A model generated the notes under the pieces. It was not told where the DNA came from and ran no database searches. It saw only the letters and a list, made by a program, of their open reading frames with translations. A DNA stretch of 64,000 nucleotides from Streptomyces canus (GTDB taxonomy: Bacteria; Actinomycetota; Actinomycetes; Streptomycetales; Streptomycetaceae): NCBI RefSeq assembly GCF_041435015.1, contig NZ_CP107989.1, positions 1,488,001 to 1,552,000 on the forward strand, written 5' to 3'. Numbering within the stretch: the first letter of the stretch is position 1; each line of letters opens with the position of its first letter. Positions 8,943 to 17,736 of the stretch are shown piece after piece. Position numbers and translations under genes: made by a program.

Positions 8943-9166
8943 GTCGCCGCAGGCGTCCCGGGTGCCCCGGGCCCCGGGACGCCGGCGCACGAACGCTCCG
9001 GCCCCGGCGCCCGTTCACCGCGAACCGTGGCCGTCGTACGCGCCGGGCCGAGCGGCCCGGTCCTGGCCCGCGCCCAGGACCTCGCGCGCCGCCACGTCCC
9101 GCCCGCGCGGCGCACACTGATCCGGCAGGACCCCCGTCCTGCCGCCATCGAGGAGGAACCGCGGAC

Positions 9167-10207
9167 ATGAGCGAACCGCTGCGCATCGGAATACTGGGAG
9201 CCGCGCGGATCAGCGGCGCCTCACTGATCGGCCCGGCCCGGGCGACCGGTCACCGGGTCGTCGCGGTGGCCGCGCGGGACCGGTCCCGCGCCGAGGCCTA
9301 CGCGGCCGAGCACGGTGTGGAGCGGGTGGCGGGGTCGTACACCGAGCTGATCGCCGACCCCGAGGTCGAGGTCGTCTACAACCCGCTCGCCAACGGTCTG
9401 CACGGCCCGTGGAATCTCGCGGCGCTCGCCGCGGGCAAGCACGTCCTGAGCGAGAAGCCGTCGGCGAGCAACGCCGAGGAGGCCGCTGAGGTGCGGGAGG
9501 CGGCCGCGAAGGCCGGCACGGTGTTCATGGAGGCCTTCCACTACCTCTTCCACCCGGTCACCCGGCGGCTCCACGAAGTCCTCGCGAGCGGTGAGATCGG
9601 CGAGTTGCGGCACGTGGAGGCCATGGTCGCGATCCAGGCGCCGCCGGACTCCGACCCGCGCTGGTCGCTGCCGCTGGCCGGCGGGGCGGTGATGGACCTC
9701 GGCTGCTACAGCCTGCACGCGCTGCGCATGCTGGCCCCGTGGGCCGGCGGCGCGCCGCGGCTGGTCTCCGCGCGGGGCGGCGAGCGAAGCGAGATGGGGG
9801 TCCCCCCGGACGGAGTCCGGGGGAGGGCGGGGGCGCCCGGCGTCGACGAGTGGCTCGACGCCGACCTGGCCTTCCCCGGCGGCGCGACCGGGTCGGCGCG
9901 CTGCCACATGGCGTACGACAGGCTGGAGATGAGCTGCCGGATCATCGGTTCGCGGGGCGAGGTCCTGGCGCCGAACTTCGTGCTGCCGCACACGGACGAC
10001 CGGGTCGTGGTGCGCACCGGGGAGGGCGAGCGCATCGAGCGGCTCGGCACGCGGTCGTCGTACACCTACCAGCTGGAGGCGTTCGCGGACGGGGTGCGCG
10101 GGGGCGCCCCGCTGCCGCCGGACGCGGACGACGCGGTGGCGACGATGACGCTGATCGACGCCGCCTACCGCGCGGCCGGGTTCGAGCCGCGGCCGCGCGT
10201 GTCCTAG
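9167..10207 (+). CDS. Gfo/Idh/MocA-family oxidoreductase with an in-frame repeat insertion
   Basis: A 346-residue oxidoreductase: Rossmann motif IGILGAARISGASLIG, EKP motif SEKPSASNAEEAAEV near residue 97, and FMEAFHYLFHPV, resembling the glucose-fructose or dihydrodiol branch. GAGGAGGA is placed well upstream of the ATG at 9167. Residues about 204-219 (ERSEMGVPPDGVRGR) look like an insertion. The DNA there is a GC-rich palindrome of a kind seen between genes in Streptomyces, inserted as a multiple of three so the frame stays open. It separates ARGGER from AGAPGVDEW, which would be contiguous in relatives (recalled, not computed). Confidence 0.9.
   Translation: MSEPLRIGILGAARISGASLIGPARATGHRVVAVAARDRSRAEAYAAEHGVERVAGSYTELIADPEVEVVYNPLANGLHGPWNLAALAAGKHVLSEKPSASNAEEAAEVREAAAKAGTVFMEAFHYLFHPVTRRLHEVLASGEIGELRHVEAMVAIQAPPDSDPRWSLPLAGGAVMDLGCYSLHALRMLAPWAGGAPRLVSARGGERSEMGVPPDGVRGRAGAPGVDEWLDADLAFPGGATGSARCHMAYDRLEMSCRIIGSRGEVLAPNFVLPHTDDRVVVRTGEGERIERLGTRSSYTYQLEAFADGVRGGAPLPPDADDAVATMTLIDAAYRAAGFEPRPRVS
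9781..9829. repeat. Streptomyces-type palindromic repeat inside a coding sequence
   Basis: The stretch contains GCGAAGCGAGATGGGGGT followed by a perfect 9-bp stem (9803-9811 with 9815-9823, 3-nt loop). Sequences of this type (GAGATGGGGG ... CCGGGGGAG) are familiar as short intergenic repeats in Streptomyces. Here it lies within the oxidoreductase gene and is translated. Confidence 0.65.
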
Positions 10208-11160
10208 CTGTCGCGCAGCTCGGCCAGTTCACGCCGGGTGATCGACTCCTTGTCGGTCTGGCCCAGTTCACCGAGTACATCGGCCAGGCAGTCCAGCGCC
10301 GAGGTCAACTCGCCCGCGCCGTGCGGCTTGCGGGCCTCGGCCACCGCCGCGACGGCGCAGGCGCGGGCCTCGGCCGGGTCCCCGGTGGCGGTGTGGCAGC
10401 GGGCGAGATCGATCAGGAGCCGTACCCGCAACGGCAGAACGATCTCGGGGACGGCCCACGCGAGGGGCCCCCGCAGCGCCTCCCGGGCCTCGGGGCCCAC
10501 GCCCAGCGCGTCCCCGTACCGCCCCAGCGCCCTCAGCACACCGACCAGTTCGGCGAGCGCCTGCGGACGCACCAGCTCGACGTGCGCCAGCTCCCGGAGC
10601 GACATGGCGGCGAGGAGCGCGGCACACTCCTCGTAGACGGCCACGGACTCCTCGCTGCGGCCGACCGCGGCGAGCAGCATCCCGTACGTCCGCAGCGCGC
10701 CGGGCAGGCTGCCGAGCGCCCGGTCCCTGCGGTCGGGGGCGGACAGGTGGCGGTACGTCTCCACGCACTCCTGTGCCACCGACACGGCCTCCTCGGTCCG
10801 GCCGACGCCCGCGAGCGCCTGCGCCCGCACGTCCCCGACGAAGGCGGTCAGCGCCCCGGACGCCTCGCCCGGTACGGCGGTCGCCGCCGTGCACGCCTCC
10901 TCGAAGCGGCCGGACAGCAGCAACGCGTGGGCACGCAGCGCCAGGGCACGGCTCAGCCCCTCCGTGTCGGCCGTTCCGCGGTAGACCTCGACCGCCTCCT
11001 CGGCCCAGGCCAGCCGTCGCGCGGGCGACGGCGGTGGCAGCCCCGCCCAGGAAGGCGTGACGCAGGACGACAGCGCGGCCCCCAGCAGCGGTCCGCCCTT
11101 CTCCGGCGCCCATTTGGCCGCCGCGCGCGGCAACGGCAGCAGTATCCGTACGAGTCCCAT
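10204..11160 (-). CDS. TPR-like helical repeat protein, function unknown
   Basis: A 318-residue Ala/Leu-rich helical protein. Repeated helix pairs of tetratricopeptide type are visible (AWAEEAVEVYRG, EEACTAATAVPGE, EEAVSVAQECVETYRHL, EESVAVYEECAALLA, AEARACAVAAVAEARK). Such proteins mediate protein contacts or, in actinobacteria, form C-terminal parts of regulators; there is no DNA-binding or enzymatic domain here. I use the ATG at 11160, which has GAGGGGG about 7 nt upstream, over an ATG 48 bp further out. It is convergent with the preceding oxidoreductase (4-bp overlap). I do not recognise the gene further. Confidence 0.75.
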   Translation of the reverse strand: MGLVRILLPLPRAAAKWAPEKGGPLLGAALSSCVTPSWAGLPPPSPARRLAWAEEAVEVYRGTADTEGLSRALALRAHALLLSGRFEEACTAATAVPGEASGALTAFVGDVRAQALAGVGRTEEAVSVAQECVETYRHLSAPDRRDRALGSLPGALRTYGMLLAAVGRSEESVAVYEECAALLAAMSLRELAHVELVRPQALAELVGVLRALGRYGDALGVGPEAREALRGPLAWAVPEIVLPLRVRLLIDLARCHTATGDPAEARACAVAAVAEARKPHGAGELTSALDCLADVLGELGQTDKESITRRELAELRDS

Positions 11161-11292
11161 CCGCACCCCCTCGCCGCCCCGCCGAGGACAGCCGCGCCAT
11201 GGTCGCACAGCGGGTCACGCCGACGCCGCGATTCGCCGAGTACGTAGCGAGCACGGGGGAACTTCGCCGGACTCCCCCTGTACGGCGCGAAG

Positions 11293-12312
11293 TCAGCCGT
11301 ACAGGGCGGGCCGTTCCACGAGTTCCACGGTCATCCGGCCGCCTTCGTTCAGCGACCTGACGCCCGCCTCGCACACCGCGGCCGCCGCGTAGCCGTCCCA
11401 CACGCTGGGGCCGGTGACCTCGCCGCGGCGGGTGGCGTCGACCCAGGCCTGGACCTCACGGTCGTAGGCGTCGGCGAAGCGTTCGACGAAGTCCTGGGCG
11501 ATGGTGCCGCCCCAGCGGCCTGCCATGTTGGTGACCATGGCGTGGCCGTCGCCGACGCGGGCGGTGCCGCGTTCGCAGACGGCCTCGGCCTGGACCTGGT
11601 AACCGAAGCCGCAGTTGACGAAGATCTCGACGTCGGCGAGCGCGCCGCCGTCCGTCTCGAAGATGACGAACTGCGGGTCCTGGAGGTCGTCGGGGGCGTT
11701 CGCGGACGGCGTCGGGCGCAGGACGGTGACCGCGGTGATCTCGTGCCCCAGCAGCCAGCGGGTCACGTCGGTCTCATGGGCCACGGAGTCGCTGATCAGC
11801 ATGGAGCTGGTGAAGAAGGGCGGGCTCGCGGCGTTGCGGTGCCGGTTGTGCAGCATGAGCGGCCGCCCCAACTGGCCTGTCGCCAGCAGGGACTTGAGCT
11901 TCATGTACTCGGTGTCATAGCGCCGCATGAAGCCGACCTGGGCACGTCTGCGACCCAGTCGTTGCTCGGCCTCCACGACCCGCAGCGCGGAGGCCGCGTC
12001 GGGGGTGAGCGGCTTCTCGCACAGCACCGGCAGATCGTGCTCGAAGGCCTGGAGGAGGGCCGCCTCGTGGGCGGGGCCCGGCGAGGCGATCAGGACGGCG
12101 TCGACATCGGCCGCCGCCATCGCGGAGGCCGGGTCGGTGTAGGCGGTGCAGCCGTCGACGCGGGCGGCGATGTTCTTGGCGCGTTCCGCGTCGACGTCCA
12201 CGACGGCACTCACCCGGGCGCCGCTGACGACCTCATGGATACGGCGGACGTGGTCGGCGCCCATCTTGCCGGTGCCGATGACGGCGACGCCCAGGGTGGC
12301 TCGCTCGGTCAT
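11293..12312 (-). CDS. Gfo/Idh/MocA-family oxidoreductase, myo-inositol 2-dehydrogenase-like
   Basis: A 339-residue oxidoreductase: [20 protein letters not shown] at the N-terminus, [15 protein letters not shown] near residue 95, and [15 protein letters not shown]. The GADHVRRI...GFMRRYD pattern is shared with the protein at 2723-3715 and fits actinobacterial IolG-like enzymes, which oxidise myo-inositol to 2-keto-myo-inositol. It is the last gene of the ABC-importer operon, so a role in cyclitol breakdown is well supported by context. The start at 12312 is favoured because AAGGG is well spaced; an ATG at 12318 is also in frame. Confidence 0.92.
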   Translation of the reverse strand: MTERATLGVAVIGTGKMGADHVRRIHEVVSGARVSAVVDVDAERAKNIAARVDGCTAYTDPASAMAAADVDAVLIASPGPAHEAALLQAFEHDLPVLCEKPLTPDAASALRVVEAEQRLGRRRAQVGFMRRYDTEYMKLKSLLATGQLGRPLMLHNRHRNAASPPFFTSSMLISDSVAHETDVTRWLLGHEITAVTVLRPTPSANAPDDLQDPQFVIFETDGGALADVEIFVNCGFGYQVQAEAVCERGTARVGDGHAMVTNMAGRWGGTIAQDFVERFADAYDREVQAWVDATRRGEVTGPSVWDGYAAAAVCEAGVRSLNEGGRMTVELVERPALYG

Positions 12313-12322
12313 GGTCATCCCT

Positions 12323-13225
12323 TCAGGCGCCGCAGGACCTCAGGAACTTACGGGTGCGCACCGCGATCGGCAGCGGCTTGTCCGGCTCGCACGGGTACAT
12401 GTCCTGCTCGACGATGGCGAACAGCTCCACGCCGAGCTTCTGCGCCGCGACCAGCACAGGCTCCAACTCGGGCACGCCGGACGGCGGTTCGCACATCACT
12501 CCGCGCTGGACGGCCGGGCCGAACGGCACCTCGTTCGTGACGACGTCCGCGAGGATCTCCGGGTCGACCTGCTTGAGGTGCAGATAGCCGATGCGCTCGC
12601 CGTACGTCTCGATGAGCTTGACGCTGTCGCCGCCGCAGTAGGCGTAGTGCCCGGTGTCCAGACAGAGGTTGACGAGCTCGGAGTCCGTCGAGTCCAGGAA
12701 GTGCTCGACGTGGTCCTCGGTGTCCAGGTGGGTGTCGGCGTGCGGGTGGACGACGATGTCCAGGCCGTACGCCTCCTTCACCTCGTGGCCGAGCCGTTCC
12801 ATGCCCTTGGTCAGGTGCGCCCACTGCTCGTGGGTCAGCTCCGGCGGCTCGAGGATCTCGGCGGTCTTGTCGTCGCGCCAGAAGGACGGGATGACGACGA
12901 GATGCCCGGCGCCCATGGCCTGGGTGAGCGCGGCGACCTGGCTGACGTGCTCCCAGGTGGACTCCCAGACCGTAGGGCCGCGGTGCAGACCGGTGAAGAC
13001 CGTGCCCGCCGAGACCTTGAGGTCGCGCCGGGCGATCTCGTCGGTCAGTCGGGCCGGATCGGTCGGCAGATAGCCGTAGGGCCCCAGCTCGATCCAGGAG
13101 TAACCGGCCTCGGCGACCTCGTCCAGGAAGCGTTCCCACGGCACCTGCGCCGGATCGTCGGGGAACCAGACGCCCCAGGAGTCCGGGGCCGAGCCGACGC
13201 GGATACGGTCGAGTGGGGCCGCCAT
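12323..13225 (-). CDS. Sugar phosphate isomerase/epimerase-family protein (IolE/IolI-like)
   Basis: A 300-residue TIM-barrel protein of the xylose-isomerase-like (AP endonuclease 2) superfamily. It opens with the diagnostic [16 protein letters not shown]. Candidate metal ligands are Glu in [12 protein letters not shown], His in [11 protein letters not shown], Asp/His in [11 protein letters not shown], His in GYLHLKQVD, and Glu in [10 protein letters not shown]. In inositol catabolism this family supplies 2-keto-myo-inositol dehydratase (IolE) or isomerase (IolI). It sits between the ABC ATPase and an IolG-like gene in one operon, so one of these roles is likely, but I cannot choose between them. 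Confidence 0.9.
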   Translation of the reverse strand: MAAPLDRIRVGSAPDSWGVWFPDDPAQVPWERFLDEVAEAGYSWIELGPYGYLPTDPARLTDEIARRDLKVSAGTVFTGLHRGPTVWESTWEHVSQVAALTQAMGAGHLVVIPSFWRDDKTAEILEPPELTHEQWAHLTKGMERLGHEVKEAYGLDIVVHPHADTHLDTEDHVEHFLDSTDSELVNLCLDTGHYAYCGGDSVKLIETYGERIGYLHLKQVDPEILADVVTNEVPFGPAVQRGVMCEPPSGVPELEPVLVAAQKLGVELFAIVEQDMYPCEPDKPLPIAVRTRKFLRSCGA

Positions 13226-13226
13226 C

Positions 13227-14144
13227 TCAGGCCTTCCCCTCGCCGGTGCCGGCCACCGGTGCCGTGAGGTCCTGCTCCTCGGGGAGGGCTTCGGTGTCGA
13301 CGCCGCGGACCTGGCTCAACTCGTGTTTGAGTGCGGCGAGTTCGGCGCCGCCGGCCATGTGGTTGGTGAGTTCTTCGAGGGTGATCCGGTCGCGGGCGGC
13401 GGACAGTTCCATGGTGCCCAGGCGCAGCACGCTGAAGTGGTCGCCGACCATGTAGGCGTGGTGGGGGTTGTGGGTGATGAAGATGACGCCCAGGCCGCGG
13501 TCGCGGGCGGCGGCCACGTACTTGAGCACCACGCCGGACTGCTTGACACCCAGCGCGGCGGTGGGCTCGTCGAGGATGAGGACACGGGCGCCGAAGTAGA
13601 CGGCGCGGGCGATGGCCACGCACTGGCGCTGGCCGCCGGAGAGGGTGCCGATGGGCTGTTCGAGGTCGTCGAGGACGATGCCCATCTCGCGCAGTTCGTG
13701 GTCGGCGGTCTTCTTCATCTGCTCGATGTCCAGGCGGCGGATCGGCCAGGGGCCCTTGGTCATCTCGGAGCCGAGGAAGAAGTTGCGCCATACCGGCATC
13801 AGGGGGACCACGGCGAGGTCCTGGTAGACGGTGGCGATGCCCTTGTCGAGGGCCTCGCGGGGGGTGGAGAAGCGTACCGGGGTGTTGTCGACGAGGAACT
13901 CGCCCTCGGTGTGCTGGTGCAGGCCGGAGATGATTTTGATGAGGGTGGACTTGCCGGCGCCGTTGTCGCCCAGCACACAGGTGACCTGGCTGGGGTGCAC
14001 CTTCAGGCTGACCCCGTGCAGGGCACGGATGTTGCCGTAGGACTTGCCCGCGTTGCGCAGCTCGACGATCGCCCCGTCACCGTCGGCCGGGCCGGGGGTG
14101 TCGGTGAGGATGGCGCCGTGGGTGCCGGATTCTTCAGTGGTCAT
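13227..14144 (-). CDS. Sugar ABC transporter ATP-binding protein, single ATPase domain
   Basis: A 305-residue ATPase with one nucleotide-binding domain: Walker [10 protein letters not shown] near residue 54, signature [15 protein letters not shown], and Walker [13 protein letters not shown]. Ribose/xylose-type importers more often use a fused two-domain ATPase of about 500 residues, but actinobacteria often have the half-length form, which presumably dimerises. The C-terminal tail (about 45 residues, acidic) is unassigned. It is the third gene of the operon lipoprotein-permease-ATPase-isomerase-dehydrogenase and energises uptake of the presumed cyclitol. Confidence 0.93.
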   Translation of the reverse strand: MTTEESGTHGAILTDTPGPADGDGAIVELRNAGKSYGNIRALHGVSLKVHPSQVTCVLGDNGAGKSTLIKIISGLHQHTEGEFLVDNTPVRFSTPREALDKGIATVYQDLAVVPLMPVWRNFFLGSEMTKGPWPIRRLDIEQMKKTADHELREMGIVLDDLEQPIGTLSGGQRQCVAIARAVYFGARVLILDEPTAALGVKQSGVVLKYVAAARDRGLGVIFITHNPHHAYMVGDHFSVLRLGTMELSAARDRITLEELTNHMAGGAELAALKHELSQVRGVDTEALPEEQDLTAPVAGTGEGKA

Positions 14145-14151
14145 TGCGCGG

Positions 14152-15231
14152 TTACCTCCGGGTCGCGGTGCGGCTGACCCACAGATTGATCAGGACGGCG
14201 CCGAGCAGCATCACGCCGAGGAAGGCCTTGAACCAGTCCGGGTTCCAGTTGGCGTAGACGATGCCCTGCTGGACCATGCCGAACATGAACGCGCCGAAGA
14301 CCGGGCCGATCGCGGAGCCCGCGCCGCCGGTCAGCAGACAGCCGCCGATCACCGCCGCGGAGATGTAGATCAGTTCCTGGCCGACGCCCTCGCCGGACTG
14401 CACGGTGTTGAAGGAGAACAGGTTGTGCATACCGACGAACCAGGCGGCGAAGCCCACCAGCATGAACAGGGAGATCTTCGTGAAGGTGACCGGCACGCCC
14501 ACCGCCCGCGCGGAGTCCTTGTTGCCGCCCACCGCGAAGACCCAGTTGCCGTACTTGGTGCGCAGCAGCACCCAGGTGGCGATCGCGGCGAACACCAGCC
14601 AGTACACAATCGTGATCTTGATCTGGACGCCACCGACGTCGAAGGAGCTCCCGAAGACCTTCTTGGCCTGGTCGAAGCCGTCCATGGTGCTGATGTCGTC
14701 GGTGGCCACATTCCCGGTCACCAGCTTGGTCACCGCCAGGTTGACACCCTGAAGGATCAAGAACGTGCCCAGCGTGATCAGGAAGCTGGGCAGACCGGTC
14801 CTGACCACCAGCCAGCCGTTGAGGAACCCGATCGCCAGCGACACCAGCAGCGCCACCACGACGCCCGCCCACACGTTCAACGTCAGCTGGAAGGCGAACA
14901 TGCTCGCCGTCAGCGCCGACGTGATCACCGCGACACCCGCCGACAGGTCGAACTCCCCGCCGATCATCAACAGCGCCACCGGCAACGCCATGATCCCGAT
15001 CGTCGACGACTGATACAGGATGTTCGCCATCGAACTGCCGTCCCGCACCGGCGGCGCGGCGATCAGGAAGAACACCCACACCGCCACCGCACCCAGGAAC
15101 ACCCCGACCTCGGGACGCGCCAACAGACGCAACGCGAGCGGTCGTTCCGAGGTCCGGCCGTCCTTGACCTTGCCCGGGCCGGAGGCCGGCGGTGACGACA
15201 CCGCCGGCTCGGCGTGCTGGGTCATACCCAT
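14152..15231 (-). CDS. Sugar ABC transporter permease (ribose/inositol type)
   Basis: A 359-residue integral membrane permease of the BPD_transp_2 (RbsC/XylH) type. Hydrophobic segments are evident ([75 protein letters not shown]; a C-terminal [14 protein letters not shown]). The motif [10 protein letters not shown] is characteristic. The ATG at 15231 shares its A with the stop of the lipoprotein gene (TGATG), indicating coupling; an in-frame ATG two codons later is possible. Confidence 0.93.
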   Translation of the reverse strand: MGMTQHAEPAVSSPPASGPGKVKDGRTSERPLALRLLARPEVGVFLGAVAVWVFFLIAAPPVRDGSSMANILYQSSTIGIMALPVALLMIGGEFDLSAGVAVITSALTASMFAFQLTLNVWAGVVVALLVSLAIGFLNGWLVVRTGLPSFLITLGTFLILQGVNLAVTKLVTGNVATDDISTMDGFDQAKKVFGSSFDVGGVQIKITIVYWLVFAAIATWVLLRTKYGNWVFAVGGNKDSARAVGVPVTFTKISLFMLVGFAAWFVGMHNLFSFNTVQSGEGVGQELIYISAAVIGGCLLTGGAGSAIGPVFGAFMFGMVQQGIVYANWNPDWFKAFLGVMLLGAVLINLWVSRTATRR

Positions 15232-16250
15232 CACCTGGTGCCCTTCGCGGCGAACGCAGCCACCGCGTCGACGTTGGACTTGTCGACGAAGGCCGGGCCG
15301 GTCAGCACCGGCTGCTCGCCACCGCCCATGTAGTTGCCGTTGTTCTTGTAGAGCCACAGCGAGTCGATGGCCAGGTAGCCCTGGAGGTAGGGCTGCTGGT
15401 CGACGGCGAACTCGATGGTGCCCTTGCTGATGGCGCCCGTCAGGTCCTTGTTGAGGTCGAACGTGGCGATCTTGGCCTTGCTGCCCGCGTCGGACGCCGA
15501 CTGCACCGCGGTCAGCGCGAAGGGCGCACCGAGGGTGACGACGTAGTCGATGGACTTGTCCTGCGTGAGCTTGGCGGTGATCGTCGACTTCACGGACGGC
15601 ATGTCGGTGCCGTTGACGTTCAGCGTCTGCAGCTTGCCGGTGAAGGTCTTCTTCACACCGTCGCAGCGCTGGGTCAGGCCGATGTTGCCCTGTTCCTGGA
15701 TGACACAGACGGCGCTCTTGGCGCCGGCCTCGTTCAGCCGCTTGCCGAGTGCCTCGCCGGCCACGGACTCGTCCTGGCCGAAGAACTCCATCAGGCCGAG
15801 CTTCTGCCAGTCGCTGACACCGGAGTTGAGGCCGACGACGGGTATGCCGGCCTTCTTCGCAGTGGCCACGACGTCCTTGAGGGCGTCCGGCTTGGCGAGG
15901 GTGATCGCGATGCCGTCGACCTTCTGGTCGATGGCGTTCTGGACCAGGTTGGCCTGGGTGGCCGCGCTCGGGTCGGCCGAGTAGACCAGCTTGACATTGT
16001 CCTTGTTGGCGGCGGCCTGGGCGCCCTTGCGGACGATGTCCCAGAAGGTGTCGCCGGGCGACTGGTGGGTCACCAGCGCGATGGTCATCCGGGGGGTGGT
16101 GGCCTTGCCCGCGGAGGCGCCGTCCGCGCTCTCCTCGGACTTCTTGCCGCCCGAGCTGCTGGAGCAGCCGGCGAGCGTCAGGGCCGCGGCCGCAGCCAGG
16201 GCCACGGCGGGAGCGAATCTCCGCGAACGGGAGAGAGAAGAGCGGTCCAT
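15231..16250 (-). CDS. Sugar ABC transporter substrate-binding lipoprotein
   Basis: A 339-residue periplasmic-binding-protein-like protein (Peripla_BP_4). It starts with a lipoprotein signal: positively charged n-region, hydrophobic AVALAAAAALTLAGC lipobox, then a Ser/Gly-rich linker. The mature part begins TIALVTHQSPGDTFWDIV and has the ribose-binding-type motifs (VDGIAITLAKPD, IPVVGLNSG). It should be anchored outside the membrane and deliver a cyclitol or sugar to the permease encoded next. A GTG at 16262 is an alternative start. It is the first gene of a five-gene leftward operon divergent from iolC. Confidence 0.94.
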   Translation of the reverse strand: MDRSSLSRSRRFAPAVALAAAAALTLAGCSSSSGGKKSEESADGASAGKATTPRMTIALVTHQSPGDTFWDIVRKGAQAAANKDNVKLVYSADPSAATQANLVQNAIDQKVDGIAITLAKPDALKDVVATAKKAGIPVVGLNSGVSDWQKLGLMEFFGQDESVAGEALGKRLNEAGAKSAVCVIQEQGNIGLTQRCDGVKKTFTGKLQTLNVNGTDMPSVKSTITAKLTQDKSIDYVVTLGAPFALTAVQSASDAGSKAKIATFDLNKDLTGAISKGTIEFAVDQQPYLQGYLAIDSLWLYKNNGNYMGGGEQPVLTGPAFVDKSNVDAVAAFAAKGTR

Positions 16251-16392
16251 CTTTCCTTGCACCTCACTGTGCGACGGGGAGAACGTCGGGAAAGGGGGTG
16301 GGATTCATGGCCCGGGACCTCGGGAGTTCCGGGTCTGGTGCCGCGACAGCACGGCAGTTGCGTTGGGACGGAATCCAATCCCCGAGCGCGCC

Positions 16393-16462
16393 CGCTGTCA
16401 ATACTTTGTTAAGACATCATTTCACAAGCAGGTCCGAATGTAAGTACAAACTATTGACAGCG
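16393..16462. promoter_or_regulatory. Divergent promoter region of the two inositol-type operons
   Basis: The intergenic region (16251-16544) contains a perfect 11-bp inverted repeat: CGCTGTCAATA at 16393-16403 and TATTGACAGCG at 16452-16462. Each arm contains a TTGACA -35 hexamer pointing outwards. For the rightward promoter the -35 is 16454-16459, followed after 18 bp by TACACC (16478-16483) as a -10. The AT-richer centre, including TTTGTTAAGACATCATTT, is a plausible site for the GntR protein encoded at 19647. Confidence 0.6.
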
Positions 16463-16544
16463 TCACCCTTCGGGTCCTACACCTGGGGAAGCAGCGGGCC
16501 CGTAGGGCCCGTACGTCCCCAGGTCGGATCGAGGAGCGTCGCGC

Positions 16545-17522
16545 ATGGTCGAGCCAGTCCAGCAGTTCGACGTGATCAGTATGGGCCGTATCGGAGTTGA
16601 TCTCTACCCGCAGCAGTCGGGGGTGCCTCTGGCGCAGGTCCGGTCCTTCGGCAAGTTCCTCGGAGGATCGGCCGCCAACGTCGCGGTCGCCGCGTCCCGG
16701 CTCGGCCGCTCCACCGCGGTCATCACCCGCACCGGAGCGGACCCCTTCGGCACGTATCTGCACCAGACCCTCACGGAGTTCGGCGTCGACAACCGCTGGG
16801 TGACTCCCGTGGCGGCCTACCCGACCCCGGTCACCTTCTGCGAGATCTTCCCGCCGGACGACTTCCCGCTGTACTTCTACCGCCGCCCCAAGGCTCCTGA
16901 CCTGGAGATACACACCGACGAGCTCGACTACTTCGCCATCCGCGCGGCCCGGATCTTCTGGATCACCGGCACCGGTCTGAGCGAGGAGCCCAGCCGCTCG
17001 GCCACGCTCGCCGCCCTCAAGTGCCGCGACCGGGCGGGCACCACGGTCTTCGACCTCGACTGGCGGCCCGAGCTGTGGAGTGACACGGCCTGGGCCGACC
17101 CCGACGAAGCCCGCCCGTACTACGCCGAGGCCCTGCGGCACGCGACCGTCGCGGTCGGCAACCTCGACGAGTGCGAGATCGCCACCGGGGAGCGTGACCC
17201 CCGGGCGTGCGCCGAGGCCCTGCTGGCGGCCGGTGTGGAGCTCGCCGTGGTGAAGCAGGGTCCGAAGGGCGTCCTCGCGGTGCACCGCGACGGTACGACG
17301 GCCGAGATCCCGCCCATACCGGTCGAGGTCGTCAACGGCCTCGGCGCCGGTGACGCGTTCGGCGGCTCGCTGTGCCACGGGCTGCTGTCCGGCTGGGAGC
17401 TGGAGCGGACCGTCCGGTACGCCAACGCGGCCGGCGCGCATGTCGCCGCCCGTCTCGCCTGCTCCTCCGCGATGCCGACGCAGGCGGAGGTCGACGGTCT
17501 CCTGAACGGCGTCGTGCCATGA
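16545..17522 (+). CDS. iolC: 5-dehydro-2-deoxygluconokinase (IolC)
   Basis: A 325-residue PfkB-family kinase that phosphorylates 2-deoxy-5-keto-D-gluconate in myo-inositol catabolism. Family marks are VISMGRIGVDLYPQQSGVPL at the N-terminus, the FLGGSAANVAVAASRLG glycine-rich motif at about 40, FYRRPKAPDLEI, and the catalytic signature NGLGAGDAFGGSLCHGL near residue 265. The start opening and FYRRPKAPD are IolC-specific features that I recall from Streptomyces inositol clusters. A GAGGAG lies about 7 nt upstream of the ATG. It is divergent from the importer operon and followed by an iolB-like remnant and iolD. Confidence 0.93.
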   Translation: MVEPVQQFDVISMGRIGVDLYPQQSGVPLAQVRSFGKFLGGSAANVAVAASRLGRSTAVITRTGADPFGTYLHQTLTEFGVDNRWVTPVAAYPTPVTFCEIFPPDDFPLYFYRRPKAPDLEIHTDELDYFAIRAARIFWITGTGLSEEPSRSATLAALKCRDRAGTTVFDLDWRPELWSDTAWADPDEARPYYAEALRHATVAVGNLDECEIATGERDPRACAEALLAAGVELAVVKQGPKGVLAVHRDGTTAEIPPIPVEVVNGLGAGDAFGGSLCHGLLSGWELERTVRYANAAGAHVAARLACSSAMPTQAEVDGLLNGVVP

Positions 17523-17671
17523 CCGGCCCGCCCGCCGGCGGCTTCGCGCACGGGCCACGGGATTGCCGTACGACGATCCCGGCACCCGGCGGCGGACGGT
17601 TCCGGGCGCCCGCCCGTGGCCATGCCCCGCCACTCCCCGTACCACCTCGACGTCGCGGCGCGCCCGGCTGA
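17519..17671 (+). pseudogene. Remnant resembling the middle of iolB (5-deoxy-glucuronate isomerase)
   Basis: A 50-codon frame starts at an ATG overlapping the iolC stop. It contains FAHGPRDCRTTIP followed by GGGRFRAPARG and PPLPV. From memory, IolB proteins read FAYVPRDA...GGRFAL...RRLPA in the same register, about 13 of 33 positions matching without gaps. A full IolB is about 290 residues, so this could only be an internal scrap of it. Its place between iolC and iolD, where aldolase, iolB and other genes lie in other Streptomyces clusters, suggests a deletion scar. If wrong, the stretch is simply a non-coding 214-bp spacer. Confidence 0.45.
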
Positions 17672-17736
17672 TCCGCGCCCACCCCGACCGGCCCACCGCC
17701 CCCGCCTCCCCTCCACACGGCACCGGAGAAGTCCTG

